Positions 6,441-12,157 of a stretch of DNA of 12,157 bases are shown one piece after another. The notes below the pieces were generated by a model. It did no database searches, was not told the DNA's origin, and saw nothing but the letters and a program-made list of their open reading frames with translations. Source of the stretch: Deltaproteobacteria bacterium (GTDB lineage Bacteria > Desulfobacterota > Desulfobacteria > Desulfobacterales > Desulfatibacillaceae); contig JAFDHW010000029.1 of assembly GCA_019308705.1 (NCBI GenBank), positions 1 through 12,157 on the forward strand, in the 5' to 3' direction. The translations under genes and the position numbers were made by a program. The first letter of the stretch is position 1; the number at the start of each line of letters is the position of its first letter.

Positions 6441-8114
6441 TTATTCGGACCCCTTTTTGTAGATGCCCGCGTATTCGTGGCGGATCTCCTTCTTGTTGAT
6501 CTTGCCCACGGACGTCTTGGGGATCTCCTCCACGAAGAGGATTTCGTCGGGAAGCTGCCACTTGGCAAAGATCTTGGACAAATGCTCCCGCAGTTCGTCG
6601 GCCGTGGCCCGGGCGCCCTCCCGCAGGCGCACCATAGCCAAGGGCCTTTCTTCCCATTTGGGGTGGGGCACGCCCACCACCGCGGCTTCCAGCACCGCGG
6701 GGTGGCCCACCAGCTCGTTTTCCATGTCCACAGAGCTGATCCACTCTCCTCCCGACTTGATCACGTCTTTCAGCCGGTCGGTAAGCTTCAGGTAGCCATT
6801 CTCGTCGATGGTGCCCACGTCGCCGCTCTTCCAGTACCCGTCCTCGGTAAACTGGGTTTCGGAGCCGGGCGCATCGTGGTACCGGGCCGTGATCCACGGG
6901 CCGCGGAACAGGATCTCCCCGGCGGTCTTGCCGTCGAAGGGGGCCTCGTTGCCATCGGGGTCCACGATCTTCACGTCCAGGCCGGACACGATGTACCCCT
7001 GCTTTTTCCGGAGCTGCCACTTCTCGTCCTCGCTAAGCTCCTTGTCCAGCCAGGGCATGATGCGGTTGATGGACACCAGGGGCGTGGTTTCCGTGGCCCC
7101 GTAGGCGTGGACGATCTCCACGCCGGTGAGCTCGGCGAAACCCTTCATCATGGATACCGGCGGCTCGGACGCGCCGGAGAGGAACCGCGCGCCGGTCAGG
7201 TTCGGCTTTTGGTCCAGGCCCTTGATGTACTCCAAAAGGGGCATGAAGATGGCCGGTGCGCCCGCGGAAACCGTGATCTTCTCGTCCACGATGAGCTTGG
7301 ACAGGCCCTCCAGGGTGTCCAGGGTGTACATGCCGGAGAACACCAGCCTGGCCCCCACCAGGGTGGCCGCCTGGGAAAGCCCCCAGCCAAGGGCGTGGAA
7401 CATGGGCACGATCTGGCAGTAGGTGTCCGCGGTGGTGATGTCCGAGTTCAGCCCGATGGCCATGGAATGGAGATACACGTCGCGGTGGGAGTAGTACACA
7501 CCCTTGGGCCGGCCCGTGGTGCCCGTGGTGTAGCAGGCCGCGTAGGCCGAGGTCTCGTCCATCACCGGCCAGTGGAAGGCGGGGTCGCCCTTTTCGATGA
7601 GTTCCTCGTAGGAGTGGACGTTCTTCAGGCTGGTCTCGATCCGCCCCACGTCCTGGCCGCCCATGGGAATGACGATGAAGGCCTCCACCTTGGCGCAGTG
7701 GGGGGCCACGGCCTCGGCCAGCTTGAGAAGCGTCTGGTCCACGACGATGAACCGGGCCTGGGAATGGTTGATCACGTAGGCCAGGTCCTGGGGGGTGAGC
7801 CGAAGGTTCAAGAGGAGCATCACCGCGCCCATGCCGGGCACGGCAAAGTAGATTTCGTAGTTCTCGTGGGTGTTCCAGGCCAGCACGCCCACCCGGTCGC
7901 CCACGTTCACGCCGATGGAGGAAAGCCCGTTGGCAAGGCGCTGCATACGCTCGTAGGCGTCGGCATAGGTGTAGCGGAACACGCTGCCGTCGTGCTTTCT
8001 GCTGGCGATCTCTTGGCGGCCGAAGTTGCGCACGCCGTGGCGGATGATGTTGGTGACGTTGAGTTGGTAGTCGTCCTGGCTGGTGGCGGGGAATCCCTTC
8101 ACGATCCTGGCCAT
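6441..8114 (-). CDS. Fatty-acid-type acyl-CoA ligase (AMP-binding, ANL superfamily)
   Basis: The 557-residue protein should activate a carboxylic acid to its acyl-CoA through an acyl-adenylate. Core motifs are complete: the P-loop YTTGTTGRPKG at 195-205; YGATET (A5) midway; GYWKSGDVG (A7); DRLKD at 446-450 followed by SGGEWIS (A8 hinge); and PKTSVGKINK with the catalytic Lys538 (A10). The N-terminal region, with AWNTHENYEIYFAVPGMGAV, resembles medium/long-chain and methylmercaptopropionate (DmdB-like) CoA ligases; the exact acid is not predictable. The ATG at 8114 is preferred over an in-frame GTG at 8219 because GAAGGAG lies 6 nt upstream of it, while the GTG has no ribosome site and sits at the predicted transcript start. 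It has its own strong promoter and a structured leader. Confidence 0.92.
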   Translation of the reverse strand: MARIVKGFPATSQDDYQLNVTNIIRHGVRNFGRQEIASRKHDGSVFRYTYADAYERMQRLANGLSSIGVNVGDRVGVLAWNTHENYEIYFAVPGMGAVMLLLNLRLTPQDLAYVINHSQARFIVVDQTLLKLAEAVAPHCAKVEAFIVIPMGGQDVGRIETSLKNVHSYEELIEKGDPAFHWPVMDETSAYAACYTTGTTGRPKGVYYSHRDVYLHSMAIGLNSDITTADTYCQIVPMFHALGWGLSQAATLVGARLVFSGMYTLDTLEGLSKLIVDEKITVSAGAPAIFMPLLEYIKGLDQKPNLTGARFLSGASEPPVSMMKGFAELTGVEIVHAYGATETTPLVSINRIMPWLDKELSEDEKWQLRKKQGYIVSGLDVKIVDPDGNEAPFDGKTAGEILFRGPWITARYHDAPGSETQFTEDGYWKSGDVGTIDENGYLKLTDRLKDVIKSGGEWISSVDMENELVGHPAVLEAAVVGVPHPKWEERPLAMVRLREGARATADELREHLSKIFAKWQLPDEILFVEEIPKTSVGKINKKEIRHEYAGIYKKGSE

Positions 8115-8118
8115 GGGG

Positions 8119-8178
8119 CCCTCCTTCGGGTGGTCCCTCCGGGCGGAGGGAACGTAAGAGCAAGGAAACCCTTCCCTC
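8119..8178 (-). promoter_or_regulatory. Structured leader of the acyl-CoA ligase mRNA
   Basis: In the transcript, GAGGGAA (8178-8172), TTCCCTCC (8152-8145), GGAGGGA (8140-8134) and the Shine-Dalgarno stretch GGAGGG (8124-8119) follow one another. The central pyrimidine segment can pair with any of the three purine segments. The local hairpin 8151-8134 (7 bp, GCCC loop) is the most stable-looking and leaves the ribosome site free; pairing with 8124-8119 would block it. This is a possible translational switch by inspection only, and no known riboswitch class was recognised. Confidence 0.4.
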
Positions 8179-8225
8179 AGGGGGCTGGCGGAAGGCAGCG
8201 GCGTCCGCCGACCGGACACTGATCC

Positions 8226-8254
8226 AATATATGGCCTGCAGGACCCTTTTTCAA
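8226..8254 (-). promoter_or_regulatory. Strong sigma-70-type promoter of the acyl-CoA ligase gene
   Basis: On the minus strand TTGAAA (8254-8249, 5 of 6) is separated by exactly 17 nt from TATATT (8231-8226, 5 of 6). The AT-rich boxes stand out in very GC-rich surroundings. Transcription would begin near 8219, giving a leader of about 105 nt before the ATG at 8114. Confidence 0.7.
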
Positions 8255-8400
8255 AACCCTTGCGGCCTTGGTGGGGACAGAAACGCCACGGGCGTCCGTT
8301 CGTGACGCGCTTCTACCCGTGATGCCCGGGCAACAGCCCGAGGCGGCCGCCGCCGCAACCAGCGCCGCGGCCGCGCGGATGGCGTTTGTTCATACCTTCC
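8255..8400. other. GC-rich intergenic stretch after the carboxyltransferase gene
   Basis: No gene is supported here. The stretch holds a GGCGGCCGCC palindrome (8343-8352), a nearby second GCGGCCGC, a 5-bp stem with a 4-nt loop (CGGGC at 8327-8331, GCCCG at 8336-8340), and on the minus strand ACGCC-CGT-GGCGT followed by TTCTG (8295-8283). The last could be a very weak terminator for the carboxylase operon. A standard terminator with a T run is absent, so read-through into the acyl-CoA ligase gene is possible. Confidence 0.4.
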
Positions 8401-10323
8401 TCATCCGCTCTTTTTGCGGAGCGGCTTCACCCGCACCAAAAGGTCGCCCTGGACCACCTCCTGGCCCTCGGACACCTGGACCTCCTCCACGGTGCCCGCG
8501 ATGGCCGAGTCCAGGGAGTTCAACATCTTCATGGCCTCCAGGACCAAAAGGGTATCGCCCTCGTCCACCTGGTCGCCCGTGGACACGGACACGGAAGCCA
8601 CCACGCCGGTCATGGGAGCGCGCACCTCGCCCATTTCCGCCAGGGAGCGGATCTGGTCGGCGGAGAATTCTTTTTTTTCCTCGCCGCCTCCCTTGGGTGT
8701 GGGGGGCTGGTGGTAGAAGGGCTCCAGGTGGTGGTCCACATAGAGGTGGGTGAGCTGGCCGCCGTCCTCGAGGGCCTGGGAGGCGGAGAAGATGACCTGG
8801 TGCATCTTGCCCGTGTAGTCGGTGAAGGAAAGGGTTTCCCCGGCATCGAACCCTCCCTGGCGGAACCACACCGAGGGCGGCAGCACCCAGGTCTTGCCGT
8901 ACTCCTCCTCGAACTTGAAAAAGTCCACGGCGTCCCGGGGGTGCTGGAGGTAGAGGACCAGCTCCTGGTCGGACACGGGCCGCAGAAGCGCGTCTTCCAG
9001 GTTCTTGCGCTCCTGCTCCACGTCCGTGGCCTCCCGGGCCTCCATGCCTTGTTCGTTTTCGAGCACCTTCTTCCAGCCCGGGCCGAACACGGCCTCGTAG
9101 ATCTCGTCGGACGGCCGGTAAAAGGGAAACGGCCCGTAGCGCAGGAGCAGCAGGCGCTTCAAGTCCTCGGAGGCGTTGACGTAGCGCTTGCCCGAAAGCG
9201 TGTGGGTCACGGCGGTGGTCCACAAAATCTGGGAGCCCGGGGTCACGCTCCAGAAGTTGCCCAGTTCCTTGTGCACCCGGGGAAGCTCCTTGGTCAAAAT
9301 TTCGGGCATCCGGTCCAGAAACCCACCCTTGACCGCCTGCTCGAAGGAGGAGCCCATGGCCCCGCCGGGCAGCTTGTGGATGTGCACCGTGGGGTCGAAC
9401 CCCTTGAACTGGCTTTCGAAAGCCGCGTAGGCCGGGCGCTCCTTTTTCAGCTTGTCGCTGGTGGCGATGACCGCATCCTGGTCGATGCCCACGGCCGTAT
9501 GCCCCATGCTCTCCAGCACCGAGAGCACGGTGAGGATGGGCGGCGGGCCGAAGAACCCGGTCATGGCGTGGTCCGCGGCGTCCACGATCTTGGCCCCGGC
9601 CGTAACCGCCGCGGCTATCCGGCCCACGTCGTTCCCATCCGTGTTGTGGCCGTGGTAGTGGACCACCAGATCGGGAAAACGCTGGAGGATGGCGTCGACG
9701 AGCCGGTGGATACGCCCGGGCGTTCCCAGGCCGGAGTGGTTCTTCACAGCCAGGATGATGTCCTCGCCGCAGACCTCGATGATCTCCTCCACCTTGGACA
9801 CGTAGTACTCGTCCGTGTGCTCTTCGCCGGTGGAAAAGCACACCGTGGGCTCCAGGATCTTGCCCGCGGCGGCGACCTCCTCGAACACGGGGATCATGTT
9901 GTCCACGTGGTTCAAAAAGTCGAACACCCGCCACACGTCCACGGTCTTGGCGAACTCGCGCACCGTGAGCCGGATGACGTTTTCCGGGTAAGGCCGGTAC
10001 CCGAACAGGTTCACGCCCCGGCACAGCGTCTGGAACATGGTGTTGGGCATGCGCCTGCGCAAAAGCTCCAGTCGCTCGAAGGGATTGATCTGCTTTCGGA
10101 GCATGTCCACGTGGACCGAAGCCCCGCCGGTGATCTCCAGGGAGAAGTAGCCCGCGGCGTCGCGCTCCCCGGCCACCAAGAGGTCCGTGTGGGCCAGGAT
10201 GCGGTTCTTGAAATCCGACTGGGACAGGTCCCGGGCGGTGTTGGTGACAAAGTAGCCCTTGGTCCCTCGCAGGACGGCCAGGACTTCCTTTACCGGCGTA
10301 TTGGGGGGTATGCGGACGGACAT
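8401..10323 (-). CDS. Carboxyltransferase/biotin-carrier subunit, PycB/OadA-like, divergent
   Basis: The 640-residue protein combines an HMGL-like carboxyltransferase TIM barrel (about 1-310), a PYC_OADA-type conserved carboxylase domain (about 320-475), and a C-terminal biotinyl domain (about 565-635) with EAMKM and biotinyl Lys599. The two are joined by a Pro/Gly/Lys linker (PPTPKGGGEEKK). Metal and carbamate residues match pyruvate carboxylase: Asp32 in RDLSQS, Lys194 in KNHSGL, His224 and His226 in HGHNTDG. Departures are KNHSG for KDMAG, HGHNTDG for HTHDTSG, and PGGAMGSS (319-326) where the proton-shuttling Thr/Ser normally sits; Gly324 occupies it. With the biotin carboxylase gene 18 nt upstream it forms a two-subunit biotin enzyme, as in PycAB or 2-oxoglutarate carboxylase. 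Pyruvate is the default guess; another 2-oxoacid or acyl acceptor is possible. GCGAGG lies 9 nt before the ATG. Confidence 0.85.
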   Translation of the reverse strand: MSVRIPPNTPVKEVLAVLRGTKGYFVTNTARDLSQSDFKNRILAHTDLLVAGERDAAGYFSLEITGGASVHVDMLRKQINPFERLELLRRRMPNTMFQTLCRGVNLFGYRPYPENVIRLTVREFAKTVDVWRVFDFLNHVDNMIPVFEEVAAAGKILEPTVCFSTGEEHTDEYYVSKVEEIIEVCGEDIILAVKNHSGLGTPGRIHRLVDAILQRFPDLVVHYHGHNTDGNDVGRIAAAVTAGAKIVDAADHAMTGFFGPPPILTVLSVLESMGHTAVGIDQDAVIATSDKLKKERPAYAAFESQFKGFDPTVHIHKLPGGAMGSSFEQAVKGGFLDRMPEILTKELPRVHKELGNFWSVTPGSQILWTTAVTHTLSGKRYVNASEDLKRLLLLRYGPFPFYRPSDEIYEAVFGPGWKKVLENEQGMEAREATDVEQERKNLEDALLRPVSDQELVLYLQHPRDAVDFFKFEEEYGKTWVLPPSVWFRQGGFDAGETLSFTDYTGKMHQVIFSASQALEDGGQLTHLYVDHHLEPFYHQPPTPKGGGEEKKEFSADQIRSLAEMGEVRAPMTGVVASVSVSTGDQVDEGDTLLVLEAMKMLNSLDSAIAGTVEEVQVSEGQEVVQGDLLVRVKPLRKKSG

Positions 10324-10341
10324 TATCGAAAACCTCGCTCG

Positions 10342-11793
10342 TCAGAAAGCAAAGGGGTTTTTCCGGTGGTGGTGGATGGCGGCCAATAGCCGGGCGATGC
10401 GGGCTTCCTCCCGCTCCTGTTCGCGGTAGCTGAAAAGCTCGGGGTGCCGGTCGATGTAGCCCGTGTCGAACCGGCGGGCGACGAACTCCGGCTCGGACAC
10501 CAGGGCCCGGTAGAACGGGATGGTGGTCTTGGGCCCCACGATGCGGAAGTTCTTGAGCGCCCGGGAAAGGCGGGAAACCGCCTCCTCCCAGCGGAACCCG
10601 TACACGGTGAGCTTCACCAGAAGCGAGTCGTACTCCGTGGGGATGCGGTACCCCTGGTACACCATGCCGTCCAGGCGGATGCCCGGGCCGCCCGGGGAAT
10701 TGTACACGGCCACGGTCTTGCCGGATTCAGGGAAGAAGTCCTTCTTGGGGTCCTCGGCGTTGATGCGCATCTCGATGGCGTACCCCCGGCAGAACACGTC
10801 CTGTTGGTCGATGTCCAGGGGCTTTCCCCCCGCGATGCGGAGCATCCGGCGCACGATGTCGATGCCGCACACCGCCTCGGTGACCGTGTGCTCCACCTGC
10901 AGCCGGGTGTTGATCTCCAAGAAGTAAAAGTTCTCGTCCGCGTCCACCAGAAACTCCACCGTGCCGGCGTTCACGTAGCCCAGGTGCCTGGCGTAGGTGA
11001 CCGCCGCGGCGCAGATCTTCTCCTCGGCCTCGGGGGAAAGCAGGCTGGGGGCCACCTCCACCAGCTTCTGATGGCGGCGCTGGATGGAACAGTTCCTGGC
11101 GCCGAGGTGGATGACGTTGCCAGACGTGTCGCCCAAAACCTGCACCTCCACGTGGCGGGGCTTGTCCAGGGCCTTTTCCAGGTACAGCCGGCCGTCGCCG
11201 AAGGAGGACTCGGCCTCGGCCTCGGCCAAGCGGATCTGGGCGGGGAGTTCCTTTTCGTCGTCCACGCGGCGGATGCCCCTGCCGCCGCCCCCGGCCACGG
11301 CCTTGATCATCACCGGAAAGCCGTGCTTTCCGGCAAAGGTCAGGGCCGCGGCCACCCCCTCTTCGCCCGGGGGCAGGACGGGGCTTCCCGGGATGAGGGG
11401 CAGCCCGGCTTCCACGGCCAGGCGGCGGGCGGTGGTCTTGTCTCCCAGGTCCTTGATGCTCTTGGCGGGCGGCCCCACGAAAAAGAGGCCCGCTTCCTCG
11501 CAGGCCGCGGGCAAAAGCGGGTTTTCCGCCAAAAACCCGTAGCCCGGGTGTACGGCTTGGCAGCCGCTTTTTTGGGCCGCCCAGATGATGCGGTCGATGT
11601 CCAGGTAGTCCTGCCGGGGCCCGGGGCCGATCCACACCGCCTCGTCGGCCAGGGAAACGTGGCGGTTGGCCGCGTCAGGGGTCTCGAACACCGCCACGGC
11701 GCGCATGCCTTCTTCCTGCACGGCCCGGATGAGCCGGACGGCGATCTCGCCCCGGTTGGCCACCAGCACCTTCTTTATGGGATTGTCGTTCAC
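10342..11793 (-). CDS. Biotin carboxylase subunit (AccC/PycA type)
   Basis: The 483-residue protein carries out ATP-dependent carboxylation of biotin. It begins NDNPIKKVLVANRGEIAVR, the standard family N-terminus. HPGYGFLAEN lies in the first domain, the ATP-grasp glycine loop is Lys164-AVAGGGGRG, RNCSIQRRHQK is the central motif, and EINTRLQVEH carries Glu293, Asn295 and Arg297, matching the catalytic residues of E. coli BC. The C-terminal domain is complete and the length suits AccC. I chose the GTG at 11793 because GCGAGGA lies about 5 nt upstream. An in-frame ATG at 11838 has no ribosome site and overlaps the predicted promoter -10 box. A 19-residue charged tail follows the usual end. It is the first gene of a two-gene operon with the carboxyltransferase; a role with PycB-like partner rather than in fatty-acid synthesis is inferred from that. 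Confidence 0.92.
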   Translation of the reverse strand: MNDNPIKKVLVANRGEIAVRLIRAVQEEGMRAVAVFETPDAANRHVSLADEAVWIGPGPRQDYLDIDRIIWAAQKSGCQAVHPGYGFLAENPLLPAACEEAGLFFVGPPAKSIKDLGDKTTARRLAVEAGLPLIPGSPVLPPGEEGVAAALTFAGKHGFPVMIKAVAGGGGRGIRRVDDEKELPAQIRLAEAEAESSFGDGRLYLEKALDKPRHVEVQVLGDTSGNVIHLGARNCSIQRRHQKLVEVAPSLLSPEAEEKICAAAVTYARHLGYVNAGTVEFLVDADENFYFLEINTRLQVEHTVTEAVCGIDIVRRMLRIAGGKPLDIDQQDVFCRGYAIEMRINAEDPKKDFFPESGKTVAVYNSPGGPGIRLDGMVYQGYRIPTEYDSLLVKLTVYGFRWEEAVSRLSRALKNFRIVGPKTTIPFYRALVSEPEFVARRFDTGYIDRHPELFSYREQEREEARIARLLAAIHHHRKNPFAF

Positions 11794-11836
11794 GGCGTCC
11801 TCGCTGGTTTCGTTTTTCTCGTGGAAAATCGTTGTC

Positions 11837-11864
11837 ATTAGCACACACCCAAAACGGCTGGCAA
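11837..11864 (-). promoter_or_regulatory. Candidate promoter of the biotin carboxylase operon
   Basis: On the minus strand TTGCCA (11864-11859, 5 of 6) and GCTAAT (11842-11837, 4 of 6) are 16 nt apart, and the -10 box is preceded by TGT, an extended -10 feature. A start near 11830 would give a leader of about 37 nt to the GTG at 11793. It lies beside the transposase remnant. Confidence 0.45.
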
Positions 11865-11877
11865 CAGGAAACCGTCG

Positions 11878-12072
11878 GCGGTGCGAAGCCGCCGGGGCAT
11901 CGAGAACAGCCTCCACCGGGTTCTGGACGTGACCTTCCGGGAAGATGAACGCCGCATCCGAAAAAACCATGCCCCGGAGGACATCGCCGTCCCCAGGCGG
12001 ATGGTCATGAACCTGCTGGAAAATGACATGAAACCAAAACCCGGCCTAACCCGGATTATTCACGAAGCCTGA
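11878..12072 (+). pseudogene. ISAs1-family transposase, C-terminal remnant
   Basis: A plus-strand frame encodes AVRSRRGIENSLHRVLDVTF, then REDERRIRKNHAPEDIAVP and RRMVMNLLEND, ending at a TGA at 12070-12072. This matches the C-terminal block of ISAs1-family DDE transposases as I know it (RSHWGIENxLHWVLDVxFxED, RKGHAPEN, RxxxNLL), including the Glu of GIEN expected to be the third catalytic acid. Only about 63 of roughly 370 residues remain, with no start codon of its own, and two conserved Trp codons now read Arg. It is therefore a dead fragment. The last residues (TRIIHEA) come from the adjoining hairpin repeat flank. It lies head-to-head with the biotin carboxylase operon promoter. No terminal inverted repeat of the original element was found. 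Confidence 0.8.
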
Positions 12073-12155
12073 TTTCCGTGCTGGCAAGGCTAGAGGGGTG
12101 AAGGCGTACTTTGGTACGCCGAGCCCCGATAACGCGGCCAGCGCGGAAATCGGGC
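12067..12155. repeat. 89-nt long-stem hairpin element
   Basis: Outer arms 12067-12085 and 12137-12155 pair over all 19 positions, two of them as G-T(U) wobbles. Inside, GGGG (12095-12098) can pair with CCCC (12124-12127), and GGCGTAC (12103-12109) pairs perfectly with GTACGCC (12114-12120) around a TTTG loop. There is no open frame of note. It looks like a REP/BIME-type or MITE-like dispersed palindrome, or part of a structured RNA, next to the transposase remnant. No second copy is in the window. Confidence 0.7.
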
Positions 12156-12157
12156 GA

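Noticed and set aside
8115..8219. 35-residue N-terminal extension of the acyl-CoA ligase starting at GTG 8219
   Set aside because: The GTG lies at the predicted transcript start and has no ribosome site. The ATG at 8114 has a near-perfect one and begins the conserved sequence.
5841..8222. 793-codon plus-strand open frame opposite ahbB and the acyl-CoA ligase
   Set aside because: It is antisense to two genes with clear family motifs and has low-complexity His/Gly/Val composition without domains.
8177..8389. Minus-strand open frame resembling a small lipoprotein (AIRAAAALVAAAAASGCCPG)
   Set aside because: It has no start codon in frame. The nearby ATG at 8393 is one base out of frame and leads to a 26-codon Gly/Arg-rich frame. 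The stretch also overlaps the best promoter in the window. Ala-rich open frames arise easily in such GC-rich DNA.
11794..11970. Longer start sites for the biotin carboxylase (ATG 11838 or further upstream)
   Set aside because: There is no Shine-Dalgarno before ATG 11838, which overlaps the candidate -10 box. The region further upstream is antisense to the transposase remnant. The GTG at 11793 gives the standard family N-terminus.

Overview
The window is high-GC DNA with strong G/C bias at third codon positions. It probably comes from an anaerobic bacterium of the Desulfobacterota (sulfate-reducing or syntrophic deltaproteobacterial type). This assignment is an inference from gene content: an AhbB-type siroheme decarboxylase subunit (alternative heme pathway), a B12-binding radical SAM protein, a two-subunit biotin carboxylase, a fatty-acid-type CoA ligase and a Cache/HAMP/GAF/GGDEF sensor. 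No rRNA, tRNA, CRISPR array or phage gene was seen.

Left part (1-4484): on the minus strand are the first 29 codons of a membrane protein, preceded by an N-terminally anchored alpha/beta hydrolase. A 285-nt divergent intergenic region follows. On the plus strand are a GMC-type FAD oxidoreductase and, 31 nt downstream, a membrane-bound diguanylate cyclase, probably one transcript.

Middle part (4485-8400): everything reads on the minus strand, in transcription order acyl-CoA ligase, ahbB-like gene, B12-binding radical SAM gene. The last two overlap by 8 nt and end at a short hairpin with a T run, in a convergent junction with the diguanylate cyclase. The acyl-CoA ligase has the best promoter in the window (TTGAAA-17-TATATT) and a leader of about 105 nt in which one CCCTCC stretch can pair with several purine-rich partners, one of them the Shine-Dalgarno sequence.

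Right part (8401-12157): a biotin carboxylase subunit gene and an 18-nt-distant carboxyltransferase/biotin-carrier gene form a PycA/PycB-like operon on the minus strand. The carboxyltransferase keeps the metal-site residues but departs from pyruvate carboxylases in the pocket, so its substrate is open. Just upstream of the operon promoter lie a decayed 3' fragment of an ISAs1-family transposase and, at the window edge, an 89-nt long-stem hairpin element that looks like a dispersed genomic repeat.

Together the genes suggest acyl-CoA and anaplerotic carbon metabolism beside a tetrapyrrole-linked pair and a c-di-GMP sensor. I found no single obviously new system. The points most worth checking are the ahbB/B12-radical-SAM pair, the divergent carboxyltransferase, and the hairpin repeat beside the transposase remnant.
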